In this document: positions 9,701-16,686 of the stretch, piece by piece
Layout: the number at the start of each line of letters is the position of its first letter
How positions within the stretch are numbered: position 1 is the first letter of the stretch
Assembly (NCBI GenBank): GCA_002709505.1
Contig: PARB01000008.1
Span: 1-36,822 of the forward strand
Direction: 5' to 3'
Source: Paracoccaceae bacterium
GTDB lineage: Bacteria > Pseudomonadota > Alphaproteobacteria > Rhizobiales > Stappiaceae
Length of the DNA stretch: 36,822 bases
The notes under the pieces: generated by a model
Database searches by the model: none
Told to the model about the DNA's origin: nothing
The model's input: the letters and a program-made list of their open reading frames with translations, nothing else
Made by a program: the position numbers and the translations under genes

Positions 9701-11027
9701 GGCGCTCGTCGATGCCGCCGACGAGGTCCTGCACGTCGATGCGTTCGACCATATCGCGCACGGCACGGATCTCGCCGCGCAAGGCCGCCACATCCTCGCC
9801 GCCGGAGCGGCGCACAAGCTCTTCCACCCGGTGGCCGATGTCGGCGACCCGGTCGTCGAGCGCGACCAGCTGGTCGGCACGCGGGACGATGCGGAAGGCG
9901 TCCTCGATCTCCATCAGCCGCTGGCCGAGGTCTTCCAGAAGGCGCGGCTCGGCCCGGTCGCGGGCCAGTTCGTCGAGACGCTGGACCAGATGGGCGTAGC
10001 CGCTTTCCAGCGACTTCAGCATGCCGTCGACATTGGACTGGCCGATCAGCGCGCGCAGATCGGCGATCTCGGCGCGCATCTCGCGCGACAGGCGAACGTC
10101 GGAGCGGTCGGTGCGCATGCGCTCCACCGCCTCCGACAGGCGCCGGATCTCGCCGCTTTCGCGTGCAGAGGGACGATGGCGTTCGCTGCGCAGCGTCTCA
10201 ACCAGAACCGCACGCAGGTCCTGGATGTCGCGGCGCATGGTGGCCAGCGCCTCGTCGCGCGGATCATTGGCTTCGTCGATGCGGCGGGCGAGATCGTTGA
10301 ACAGCGGGCGCAGTTCCTCGCCGAGACCGGAGGCACGGAACTCGGGCGCGCGGCGCGGTGCGGCACCAGCGGCGACAGCGCGCGGAGCCGCGTCATAATC
10401 GTCGTAGTCGTCGTGACCGTCGTATGCGGGATCGGCCGGGGCGTCCTCATAATAGGAAGGAACACGGCCACGCGGGCCGGCCTGCTGACCGTGACCGGCG
10501 CGCTCGGCGGCGCGATAGACAGGCTCGGACGCGGGGCGCGGTGCCTGGCGGGCCCGGCGCGCCGGGCGCGGCTCGTCCTCGTCCAGATCCTGCGCCTGGG
10601 CCGACTGGGACAGGTCCTCGACCCGGCGGTCGAGCCGGTCGAGCGCCCCGAGCACCGCCTCGATGCGGCTGGTGCGGGCGTCATCCACCGACGGCGATCC
10701 GGTATCGCGAGCGGGAGGCGGTGCGGAACGGGCGCGGGCGGCGGCGGCGCGGCGGGACTGGCGGTTTGGGGCGGCCTGCGGCGCGGCGTCATGACCTGCG
10801 GCGGGATCCATCAGCCGCTCCAGCGCGTCGGCCACCTCGCTCAGCTGTTCCTGCGCGCGGGCACGGCCCGGGTGGCCGGCGGGGGCGGAAGCCTGGGGCC
10901 CGTCACGCCAGGCGGGCGCCCGGTGATGCGGCTCGTACCACGCATCGTCGTGCCCTTCCGCGCTGTAGCGGGGGTCTGTGTCCGGCTGTGTGCCGCGGGG
11001 GGTGCGATAACGCGCTGTCCAGGACAT
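6780..11027 (-). CDS. podJ: PodJ-like cell-polarity factor (coiled coil, TM, Sel1 repeats, peptidoglycan-binding domain)
   Basis: Very large protein (1415 residues) with the architecture of PodJ, the polar localisation factor of Caulobacter and rhizobia. Residues 1 to about 940 form a cytoplasmic part rich in Arg, Glu, Asp and Ala with long predicted coiled coils and an Ala/Pro-rich linker (about 740-900). A single membrane helix (about 944-962) follows. The periplasmic part has a Pro/Ala/Thr-rich segment, four Sel1-type repeats (about 1142-1306; motifs such as AQYRLGSLYEKGRGV and SQYNLGILYARGLGL) and a C-terminal peptidoglycan-binding domain (about 1349-1412). The ATG at 11027 (MSWTARYR) is preceded by AGAGG; an in-frame ATG at 11072 would add 15 residues. 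CtrA-like motifs lie about 120-155 bases upstream. Architecture is solid; identity as functional PodJ is inference, and it is longer than the Caulobacter protein (about 970). Confidence 0.8.
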   Translation of the reverse strand: MSWTARYRTPRGTQPDTDPRYSAEGHDDAWYEPHHRAPAWRDGPQASAPAGHPGRARAQEQLSEVADALERLMDPAAGHDAAPQAAPNRQSRRAAAARARSAPPPARDTGSPSVDDARTSRIEAVLGALDRLDRRVEDLSQSAQAQDLDEDEPRPARRARQAPRPASEPVYRAAERAGHGQQAGPRGRVPSYYEDAPADPAYDGHDDYDDYDAAPRAVAAGAAPRRAPEFRASGLGEELRPLFNDLARRIDEANDPRDEALATMRRDIQDLRAVLVETLRSERHRPSARESGEIRRLSEAVERMRTDRSDVRLSREMRAEIADLRALIGQSNVDGMLKSLESGYAHLVQRLDELARDRAEPRLLEDLGQRLMEIEDAFRIVPRADQLVALDDRVADIGHRVEELVRRSGGEDVAALRGEIRAVRDMVERIDVQDLVGGIDERLSELSVRFDAVERLADGQRAIEGRLEAMEARAPQAGAVDRLNDRLEQIAGMLADDRAERAAAPDPRLDEQLGEIAGRLKRIENARQMPPSYDAAFTLLEKRLAAIDGKIDALDRPGSVTLQAGGEAASIEADLLARLESGIADLNTRMENAGTSGRGEDLSALHREIAALRESLSSAPATAQLEAQLRDLAEAVNRGSSADDGAALSLIEDKIAALAEKLDAAEHGFSRLGDLQSLISANGSAGGEVADALRGDLDRLLDAATSSERRTRESMDSVQDVMASINKRLMSLETGALGAGDDIGSVEDDRPLEPGSGKPAPRQQPQIRLDPRAQAGAAVAKASPPRQKAPAAGAQARPQPQRAAAPAAAQGDPRDRKADFIAAARRAAQAAAAEVQDQNTPRSLLGGKARDDAAAEGGKTATAAGWLRARLPGKRKASDAAGPAAAAPAAGAQDRRDGPRSRRGKAELPEMAAPELRAEGRPGEPDPQELSEAKGKGSLFSSGGRRAVLLAAAAVVIAIGALQIFKQVTPSSSDIAAVETPAAIEQPVDTPDAQEPVQQASASAAPERMDPAVSATLPKAQENFAAISASRPPMPSATEPQTETGDTGAVATGPGTEAPAAGDVPPNMAFAPPANVQNGFSAQPGNIPAAQFQTPFQTPASVTGMDAPAQSDTAGSAAMTGADGNALAAIPEEVGSLSLRQAAAQGNPEALFAIAARYTEGTGVTPDLQKAAHYYEKASQAGLAPAQYRLGSLYEKGRGVERDLEAARDWYALAAKQGNAKASHNLAVLYAEGISGNPEFREAAFWFKKAANFGLADSQYNLGILYARGLGLEKNLVESYKWFALAAAQGDGDAANKRDELANMLSKEELAEARLAVANWKEAPRSAAANEVELKPSWSAPADTVSRATYSGDPRDMVMLAQKLLAKRGFDPGAPDGQVGNRTRDAVRAFEEASGLPVTGKISADLLKALSGQSI

Positions 11028-11145
11028 GCTAGGGGCCTCTTCACCCGATACGGAGCGCCTCTCGACGCGCACAGTCTTCTCGTCCGATCCGCAAACCGCA
11101 TGCCGCGCGCCGGACGACCTAGACTCAAACTCTCACCGGTTATGG

Positions 11146-11184
11146 TAAACACCTGGTTAAGCGCCAAAATTACATGGTTAACCA
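11146..11184. promoter_or_regulatory. CtrA-like binding motifs upstream of podJ
   Basis: TAAA-N7-TTAA at 11146-11160 differs by one base from the CtrA consensus TTAA-N7-TTAA. A second element at 11174-11184 contains ATGGTTAA, the exact complement of the CtrA half-site TTAACCAT, inside the 10-bp palindrome TGGTTAACCA (11175-11184). The cluster lies in an AT-rich pocket 119-157 bases from the podJ start codon. CtrA binding is inference from known consensus. Confidence 0.5.
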
Positions 11185-11242
11185 AAGATGAAGATAAACG
11201 GGGCCGGTCGCCTTGCCGCCCGGCATCAGGCGCAATGAACCT

Positions 11243-11294
11243 TGACGCTTACGTTTACGGAAGATATTCGGAAGCCTGAGGTTACGTAATGTCA
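11243..11294. promoter_or_regulatory. Candidate MerR operators upstream of merR (autoregulation)
   Basis: Two elements resemble the perfect dyad at 12245-12264. At 11243-11262, TGACGCTTACGTTTACGGAA shares TGACG-TTACG with it. At 11277-11294, TGAGGTTACGTAATGTCA is an imperfect dyad centred on the palindrome TTACGTAA, with outer arms TGA and TCA. They lie 86-137 bases ahead of the merR ATG. Autoregulation is inferred. Confidence 0.45.
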
Positions 11295-11379
11295 TGCGCC
11301 GCCCCCCGGCGGATGACGCAAGGCCGCGCCGCGCATTTGCGTCGGCGACCCGGCTCTTAAGGCAAGACAGGAATACGGC

Positions 11380-11838
11380 ATGAGCGAAGCGCTTTCGGTC
11401 AACAACGACATCGTCGAGGCGGTCGCCGCCAAGGACGATTCGACCAAGAAGACGCTCTTCACCATCGGCGATCTCGCCAAGGAGTTCGGCGTCACGCTCC
11501 GCACGCTGCGCTTCTATGAGGACCGCGGCCTGATCAACCCGCGCCGCGACGGCATGAACCGGGTCTACACGCGCCGCGACCGGGCGCGCCTGAAACTGGT
11601 CCTGATGGGCAAGCGCGTCGGCTTCTCGCTGGCGGAAATCCGGGACATGCTGGACCTTTACGACTTGCGCGACGGCCAGGTGACGCAGCTGCGCGTGGCG
11701 TTGTCGCGCTTCCAGGGCCAGATCGACGTGCTCGTCGAACAGCGCCGCGACATCGACCAGGCGATCGAGGAACTCGGGCGCACCGTCGAGATCGTCGCCG
11801 GCATGCTCAAGCAGAAGGAAGGCGAGCCGGCGGAGTGA
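11380..11838 (+). CDS. MerR family transcriptional regulator of acyl-CoA catabolism (LiuR-like)
   Basis: Regulator of 152 residues. After a 25-residue N-terminal extension comes a MerR winged-helix domain (about 26-95: FTIGDLAKEFGVTLRTLRFYEDRGLI... with RVYTRRDRARL and the LAEIRDMLDLY helix). A dimerisation coiled coil (about 100-147) follows. The metal-binding cysteines of metal-sensing MerR proteins are absent, and no large effector domain is present, as in LiuR-type regulators of branched-chain or fatty-acyl catabolism. An AGGAA ribosome site precedes the ATG. It lies upstream of two acyl-CoA dehydrogenases and a thiolase, and similar dyads occur in front of it and in front of the first dehydrogenase. 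It therefore probably controls both; the inducer, perhaps an acyl-CoA, is inferred. Confidence 0.85.
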   Translation: MSEALSVNNDIVEAVAAKDDSTKKTLFTIGDLAKEFGVTLRTLRFYEDRGLINPRRDGMNRVYTRRDRARLKLVLMGKRVGFSLAEIRDMLDLYDLRDGQVTQLRVALSRFQGQIDVLVEQRRDIDQAIEELGRTVEIVAGMLKQKEGEPAE

Positions 11839-12055
11839 TCCGCCCGTAGCCCTCCCTGGCGCCACGTCGCCCGCAATCCGACCCGCTCCGGCCCGTCCGG
11901 TCGCCTCCGCCGTACCGCGCGCGGGTCCGCTTTCGCGCGCCTTCCGACAACGTGCAAGACATCGGCCCGGACGGGGATAAACGCGACCGCCGCACGGGGA
12001 TGCGTCGTCTCTCCGCCACCGGCACCCTTGCGACTTGTCCCCTCCCCTTGCAGGA

Positions 12056-12078
12056 GATGTCCCCGCCGTCGGGACATC
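12056..12078 (+). terminator. Hairpin after merR, possible weak terminator
   Basis: Perfect 8-bp stem GATGTCCC/GGGACATC with a 7-base loop, followed by GTCAATTTCTG, which has only a short T run. It lies 218 bases after the merR stop. It could end the merR transcript or be a processing signal; the absent U-tract keeps confidence low. Confidence 0.35.
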
Positions 12079-12204
12079 GTCAATTTCTGCAGGACGAATG
12101 CAATTCGCATCAAATTCATCAATTTTCCGATCAACTTTGCCGCGTTTTGCAACAAATTCGGCAAACTTCAACGAAAATAAGCGCATGCTGCCGCAAGGAC
12201 ACGT

Positions 12205-12233
12205 CTTGCTCCGACGCGGACGCCGGACTATAA
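12205..12233 (+). promoter_or_regulatory. Promoter of the acyl-CoA dehydrogenase operon
   Basis: CTTGCT (12205-12210), a 17-base spacer, then CTATAA (12228-12233), close to the alphaproteobacterial CTTGAC-N17-CTATAT pattern. Predicted start of transcription is near 12240, so the dyad at 12245-12264 would lie at about +5 to +25. That position suits repression, rather than the spacer-distortion activation of classical MerR proteins. Confidence 0.5.
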
Positions 12234-12244
12234 ACGGCTCAAGG

Positions 12245-12264
12245 TGACGTTTACGGAAACGTCA
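12245..12264. promoter_or_regulatory. Perfect operator dyad, probable MerR (LiuR-like) site
   Basis: TGACGTTTACGGAAACGTCA: arms TGACGTTT and AAACGTCA are exact reverse complements around the 4-base centre ACGG. It lies 61 bases before the start codon of the first acyl-CoA dehydrogenase. Its pattern resembles motifs described for LiuR-type regulators, as far as I recall them; the neighbouring MerR gene makes it the obvious binder. Confidence 0.65.
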
Positions 12265-12324
12265 GGTGAGAGCCCGCCCGTCGGGCCGCGACCGAGATCG
12301 ACAATTGGACCGGGAGGCAACGCC

Positions 12325-14121
12325 ATGCCGAGCTACACAGCCCCAGTTAAGGATGTGACTTTCCTGCTCAACGACGTGCTGGACTTCCAGCGCCACGGCA
12401 ACCTGCCGGGCTTCGGCGACGCGACGCCGGATCTCATCGAGGCGATCCTCGGCGAGGGCGCGCGCTTCTGCGAGGAAGTGCTGGCGCCGATCAACGTCTC
12501 CGGCGACCGCGAGGGCTGCACCCGCCACGACGACGGCTCGGTGACGACGCCGTCGGGCTTCAAGGAGGCCTATCGCACCTACACAGAGAACGGCTGGATC
12601 GCCCTGTCGATGCCGGAGGAATTCGGCGGCCAGGGCCTGCCGACGACCCTGAACACCATCATCCAGGAGTTCATGTCGGCGGCCAACCTCGCCTGGGGCA
12701 TGTACCCCGGTCTGTCGCAAGGGGCTGCGGCCGCGCTCCTGGAGCATGCCTCGCAGGAGCAAAAGGAGCTTTATCTTCCGAAGTTTGCCTCGGGCGACTG
12801 GTCCGGCACCATGAACCTGACGGAGCCGCATTGCGGCACCGATCTCGGCCTGATCAAGACCAAGGCCGTGCCGCAGGCCGACGGCAGCTACAAGATCACC
12901 GGTCAGAAGATCTTCATTTCCGCCGGCGAGCACGACCTGACCTCCAACATCGTGCATCTGGTGCTCGCCCGCATCGAGGGCGCGCCGGAAGGCACCAAGG
13001 GCATCTCGCTGTTCGTGGCGCCGAAGTTCCTGCCCGACGCAAACGGCGAGCCGGGCGAGCGCAACGCCGTCTCCTGCGGCTCGCTTGAAGAAAAGATGGG
13101 CATTCACGGCAATGCCACCTGCGTCATGAACTACGACGGCGCGACGGGCTGGCTCGTCGGCGAAGAAAACCGCGGCCTCGCCGCCATGTTCGTGATGATG
13201 AACGAGGCCCGCCTTGCGGTCGGCGTCCAAGGTCTGGGGCAGTCGGAGGTCGCCTATCAAAACGCCGCCGCCTATGCGCGCGAACGCCTCCAGGGGCGGG
13301 CGCTCTCCGGACCGCAGAACCCGGGCGGCAAGGCCGATCCGATCATCGTGCATCCGGACGTGCGCCGCACGCTGATGTCGATCCGCGCCTTCAACGAAGC
13401 GGCACGCGCGCTGGTGCTCTGGACCGCGCTGCAATCCGACATCGCCCATCGCTCCGACGACGAGGCGGCCCGCCAGGCGGCCGACGACCACATGGGCCTG
13501 ATGACGCCGGTGATCAAGGGCGTGCTGACGGATGTCGGCTTCGACAATGCGGTCGCGGCCCAGCAGATGCTCGGCGGTCACGGCTATATCGAGGAATGGG
13601 GCATGTCGCAGTTCGTGCGCGATGCCCGCATCGCCATGATCTACGAGGGCGCCAACGGCATCCAGGCGCTGGATCTCGTCGGCCGCAAGCTGCCCAAGAA
13701 CGGCGGCCGCGCGGTGATGGCCTTCTTCAACGAGGTCGGCACCTTCCTCAAGGACAACAAGGACGAGGCGGCCCTCGCCCCGCTGCTCGGTCCGCTGAAG
13801 GCCGGTCTCGACGACCTGCAGACGGCGACCATGTGGTTCATGAACAACGCCATGGCGAAGCCCGACAACGCCGGCGCCGGCTCCACGGACTACATGCATC
13901 TCTTCGGCACGGTGGCGCTCGGCTACATGTGGGCACGCATGGCAAAGGCGGCCGCGGCCGCGCTTGCATCGGGCGAGGCGTCGGATGCAGCCTTCCTTGA
14001 AACCAAGCTGACCCTGGCGAAACACTTCATGGAACGCCACATGCCGGAGACGGCCCTGCGGCTTGCCCGCGTCTCCGCCGGCGCGGAGACGATCATGGGG
14101 CTCGACGCCGAAGCGTTTTGA
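12325..14121 (+). CDS. Acyl-CoA dehydrogenase, long C-terminal-extension type
   Basis: FAD-dependent enzyme of 598 residues introducing the alpha-beta double bond into an acyl-CoA thioester. The acyl-CoA dehydrogenase fold spans about residues 40-455, with the FAD-contact segment MNLTEPHCGTDLG (163-175). The catalytic base is E441 in IYEGANGIQ, as in medium-chain enzymes. A C-terminal extension (about 470-598) is typical of the 590-600-residue class that includes DmdC-like enzymes, so fatty acyl-CoA or methylmercaptopropionyl-CoA substrates both remain possible. The ATG at 12325 has GGGAGG eight bases upstream; a longer frame from 12244 lacks a ribosome site and runs through the operator. First gene of the block under promoter 12205-12233. 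Confidence 0.9.
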   Translation: MPSYTAPVKDVTFLLNDVLDFQRHGNLPGFGDATPDLIEAILGEGARFCEEVLAPINVSGDREGCTRHDDGSVTTPSGFKEAYRTYTENGWIALSMPEEFGGQGLPTTLNTIIQEFMSAANLAWGMYPGLSQGAAAALLEHASQEQKELYLPKFASGDWSGTMNLTEPHCGTDLGLIKTKAVPQADGSYKITGQKIFISAGEHDLTSNIVHLVLARIEGAPEGTKGISLFVAPKFLPDANGEPGERNAVSCGSLEEKMGIHGNATCVMNYDGATGWLVGEENRGLAAMFVMMNEARLAVGVQGLGQSEVAYQNAAAYARERLQGRALSGPQNPGGKADPIIVHPDVRRTLMSIRAFNEAARALVLWTALQSDIAHRSDDEAARQAADDHMGLMTPVIKGVLTDVGFDNAVAAQQMLGGHGYIEEWGMSQFVRDARIAMIYEGANGIQALDLVGRKLPKNGGRAVMAFFNEVGTFLKDNKDEAALAPLLGPLKAGLDDLQTATMWFMNNAMAKPDNAGAGSTDYMHLFGTVALGYMWARMAKAAAAALASGEASDAAFLETKLTLAKHFMERHMPETALRLARVSAGAETIMGLDAEAF

Positions 14122-14214
14122 TCGCGTCCGCCAAAGGACGCACGACCGATACCGGAAAAGGGGCGCGCCGCAGACCGCCGCGACGCGCCCGCCACGTCAA
14201 GGGAGGAGACTTGC

Positions 14215-15372
14215 GTGACCGTGCTGAACATCGAGCCGCCAGCCTGGATGGACGACGAGCTGACCATGCTCGACGACGCCTTCACCCGCTTCCTGGAGCG
14301 CGAGATCGCGCCCGACTACGAAAGCTGGGTCGAGGCGGGCAGCGTCAGCCGGGAAGCCTGGAAGGCGACCGGCGCCGGCGGCTTCCTCTGTCCGGCGATG
14401 CCGGAGGAGTACGGTGCGGCCGGCGGCAGCTTCGCCCATGAATCGGTGATCATCCGCCGATTGGGGCTTGCCGGTTTCGATCACTTCGGCATCGCGCTGC
14501 ATTCCGCCATCGTCGCTCCCTATATCGCGCATTACGGATCGGGCGAGCAGAAGGAGCGCTGGCTTCCCGGCCTCGTCTCCGGCGATCTGATCGGCGCCAT
14601 CGCCATGACGGAGCCCGGCGCCGGCTCCGACCTGCAGGCGGTGCAAACAACGGCCGTGCGCGACGGCAACCACTATGTGATCAACGGCTCGAAGACCTTC
14701 ATCACCAACGGCCAGCTCGCCAATCTGATCATCGTCGTCGCCAAGACCGATCCGAAGGCCGGCGCCAAGGGCGTCTCGCTCTTCGTGGTCGAGACGGACA
14801 AGGTCGAGGGCTTCCGTCGCGGCCGCAATCTCGACAAGCTCGGCTTCAAGGGCAACGACACCTCGGAGCTCTTCTTCGACAACGTGCGGGTGCCGGCCGA
14901 TGCATTGCTGGGAAGCGAGGAAGGCCAGGGCTTCTACCAGCTGATGGAGCAGCTGCCGCAGGAACGTCTTCTCGTTGCCGTGCAGGCAATGGCGGCGGTG
15001 GAACGGGCGCTCGCGCTGACCCTCGACTACGTCAAGGAGCGCAAGGCCTTCGGCAAGCGGGTGCTCGACTTCCAGAACACCCAGTTCAAGCTGGCGGAAC
15101 TGAAGACCGAAGCCACCATCGGGCAGGTCTTCGTCAACGACTGCATCGCCAAGCTCGTCGCCGGCAAGCTCGACACGGTGACCGCCTCGATGGCCAAATA
15201 CTGGTGCACCGACCTTCAGATGAAGGTGATGGACGAGTGCCTCCAGTTCTTCGGCGGCTACGGCTACATGAGCGAATATCCGATTTCCCGCCTGTTCGCG
15301 GATGCCCGTGTGCAGCGCATCTACGCGGGAACCAACGAAATCATGAAGGTGCTGATCGCGCGCAGCCTCTAG
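14215..15372 (+). CDS. Acyl-CoA dehydrogenase, LCAD/IVD-type active site
   Basis: Acyl-CoA dehydrogenase of 385 residues. Domains in order are the N-terminal helical part (1-120), the beta domain with GAIAMTEPGAGSDLQ (127-141), and the C-terminal helical part with YVKERKAFGKRV and GGYGYMSEYPISRLFADARV. The usual C-terminal glutamate position reads IYAGTNEI, with Ala where medium-chain enzymes have Glu. In compensation LPQERLLVA carries E250, the base position used by long-chain and isovaleryl-type enzymes. It therefore most resembles long-chain acyl-CoA dehydrogenase. The GTG start at 14215 follows GGGAGGAG with a 6-base spacer. It lies 93 bases after the first dehydrogenase and is probably co-transcribed. 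Confidence 0.92.
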   Translation: MTVLNIEPPAWMDDELTMLDDAFTRFLEREIAPDYESWVEAGSVSREAWKATGAGGFLCPAMPEEYGAAGGSFAHESVIIRRLGLAGFDHFGIALHSAIVAPYIAHYGSGEQKERWLPGLVSGDLIGAIAMTEPGAGSDLQAVQTTAVRDGNHYVINGSKTFITNGQLANLIIVVAKTDPKAGAKGVSLFVVETDKVEGFRRGRNLDKLGFKGNDTSELFFDNVRVPADALLGSEEGQGFYQLMEQLPQERLLVAVQAMAAVERALALTLDYVKERKAFGKRVLDFQNTQFKLAELKTEATIGQVFVNDCIAKLVAGKLDTVTASMAKYWCTDLQMKVMDECLQFFGGYGYMSEYPISRLFADARVQRIYAGTNEIMKVLIARSL

Positions 15373-15424
15373 GCGGCAACGCGCGGCGGACCACCCCAGG
15401 CTTTTTTACGGCAAGGAGGCTCTC

Positions 15425-16633
15425 ATGGCCGACGCATTGATTTTCGATCACGTTCGCACGCCGCGCGGGCGCGGCAAGAAGGACGGCGCGCTCTACGAGG
15501 TGCCGGCGGTCCGGCTGGCGGCGCAGCCGCTTGAGGCCCTGCGCAACCGCAACGACCTCGACACGAAGCTGGTCGACGACGTTGTGCTCGGCTGCGTCGA
15601 CCCCATCGGCGAGGCCGGCGGCGACATCGCCCGCGCCGCCGTTTTCGCCGCCGGCTATGACGCGGGCGTGCCCGGCGTGCAGATCAACCGCTTTTGCGCC
15701 TCGGGGCTCGATGCGGTGAACTTCGCCGCCTCCCAGGTGATGAGCGGCCAGCACGACCTGGTGATCGCCGGCGGCGCGGAATCGATGAGCCGCATCGGCA
15801 TCGGCGCCAGCGGCGGCGCCTGGCCGGTCGACCCGCAGGTCGCCCTCCCCTCCTATTTCATGCCGCAGGGCGTGTCGGCCGACCTGATCGCGACGAAATA
15901 CGGCTTCACCCGCGACGACGTCGACACCTATGCGGTGGAAAGCCAGCAGCGGGCCGCAAATGCCTGGAAGAACGGCTATTTCAGCCGCTCGGTCGTGCCG
16001 GTGCGCGACATCAACGGCCTGACCATCCTCGACCGGGACGAGCACATGCGGCCCGAGACCGACATGCAGTCGCTCGCCTCGCTCAATGCCTCCTTCGAGA
16101 TGATGGGGTCGATGGGCGGCTTCGACGCCGTCGCGATCCAGGCCCATCCGGAGGTGGAGCGCATCCGCCATGTGCATCATGCCGGCAACTCGTCGGGCAT
16201 CGTCGACGGCGCCGCCGCCGTGCTGATCGGCAACCGCAAGGCCGGCCGCAAGGCGGGACTGAAGCCGCGCGCGCGGATCAAGGCCTTCGCCAACATCGGC
16301 TCCGATCCGGCACTGATGCTGACCGGCCCGGTCGACGTCACGGAGAAACTGCTGGCCTCGGCGAAGATGAGCCTCAAGGACATCGATCTCTTCGAGATCA
16401 ACGAGGCCTTCGCCTCGGTGGTGCTGCGCTACCGTCAGGCCTTCGATCTCGACCCGGCGGTCGTGAACGTCAACGGCGGGGCGATTGCCATGGGCCATCC
16501 GCTGGGCGCGACCGGCGCGATGATCCTCGGCACCGTGCTCGACGAGCTGGAGCGGCGCGACCTGAACACGGCGCTGGTGACGCTGTGCATCGGCGCCGGC
16601 ATGGGCACGGCCACGATCATCGAGCGGGTGTGA
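15425..16633 (+). CDS. fadA: Acetyl-CoA C-acyltransferase (thiolase)
   Basis: Degradative thiolase of 402 residues, catalysing the last beta-oxidation step: 3-ketoacyl-CoA plus CoA to shortened acyl-CoA and acetyl-CoA. The nucleophile is C91 in [12 protein letters not shown]. The other catalytic motifs are [26 protein letters not shown] (catalytic His) and the C-terminal [10 protein letters not shown] (second Cys). Length is normal. The ATG at 15425 has the strong ribosome site AAGGAGG (15413-15419). The gene follows the second dehydrogenase by 52 bases. Fad-type rather than biosynthetic function is inferred from its neighbours; the exact symbol could equally be fadI. Confidence 0.9.
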   Translation: MADALIFDHVRTPRGRGKKDGALYEVPAVRLAAQPLEALRNRNDLDTKLVDDVVLGCVDPIGEAGGDIARAAVFAAGYDAGVPGVQINRFCASGLDAVNFAASQVMSGQHDLVIAGGAESMSRIGIGASGGAWPVDPQVALPSYFMPQGVSADLIATKYGFTRDDVDTYAVESQQRAANAWKNGYFSRSVVPVRDINGLTILDRDEHMRPETDMQSLASLNASFEMMGSMGGFDAVAIQAHPEVERIRHVHHAGNSSGIVDGAAAVLIGNRKAGRKAGLKPRARIKAFANIGSDPALMLTGPVDVTEKLLASAKMSLKDIDLFEINEAFASVVLRYRQAFDLDPAVVNVNGGAIAMGHPLGATGAMILGTVLDELERRDLNTALVTLCIGAGMGTATIIERV

Positions 16634-16639
16634 GCAGAA

Positions 16640-16656
16640 TGACGCCCCTCGCGTCA
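16640..16656. terminator. Short hairpin between convergent thiolase and EAL genes
   Basis: Perfect 6-bp stem TGACGC/GCGTCA with loop CCCTC, directly after the thiolase stop and before the end of the opposing EAL gene. There is no T-run on either side, so a bidirectional terminator is only a suggestion. Confidence 0.3.
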
Positions 16657-16686
16657 GACAGGCCGGCCGGTCGCCCGGGCGTTGTT

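Larger units (their letters stand above)
11028..11379. other. Divergent intergenic region podJ-merR
   Basis: A 352-base non-coding stretch between two divergently transcribed genes. The left half (11122-11185) carries a GANTC site (GACTC, 11122-11126) and several GGTTAA/TTAACC motifs. The right half (11243-11294) carries sequences related to the dyad ahead of the acyl-CoA dehydrogenase. No credible small gene was seen. Confidence 0.7.
11839..12324. other. 486-base non-coding region between merR and the acyl-CoA dehydrogenase
   Basis: No gene is supported here. The region holds, in order, a GC-rich segment without clear features, a hairpin with an 8-bp perfect stem at 12056-12078, an AT-rich stretch with A/T tracts spaced about 10 bases apart (12082-12180), a promoter (12205-12233), the operator dyad (12245-12264) and a leader ending in a GGGAGG ribosome site (12312-12317). 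Confidence 0.7.

Noticed and set aside
6702..11279. Open frame of 1525 codons opposite podJ
   Set aside because: It mirrors the long GC-rich podJ frame, has arginine/glycine-rich composition and no domain; the podJ strand carries clear Sel1 and peptidoglycan-binding motifs.
12262..14040. Open frame of 592 codons opposite the first acyl-CoA dehydrogenase
   Set aside because: Antisense shadow caused by high third-position GC; no motif.
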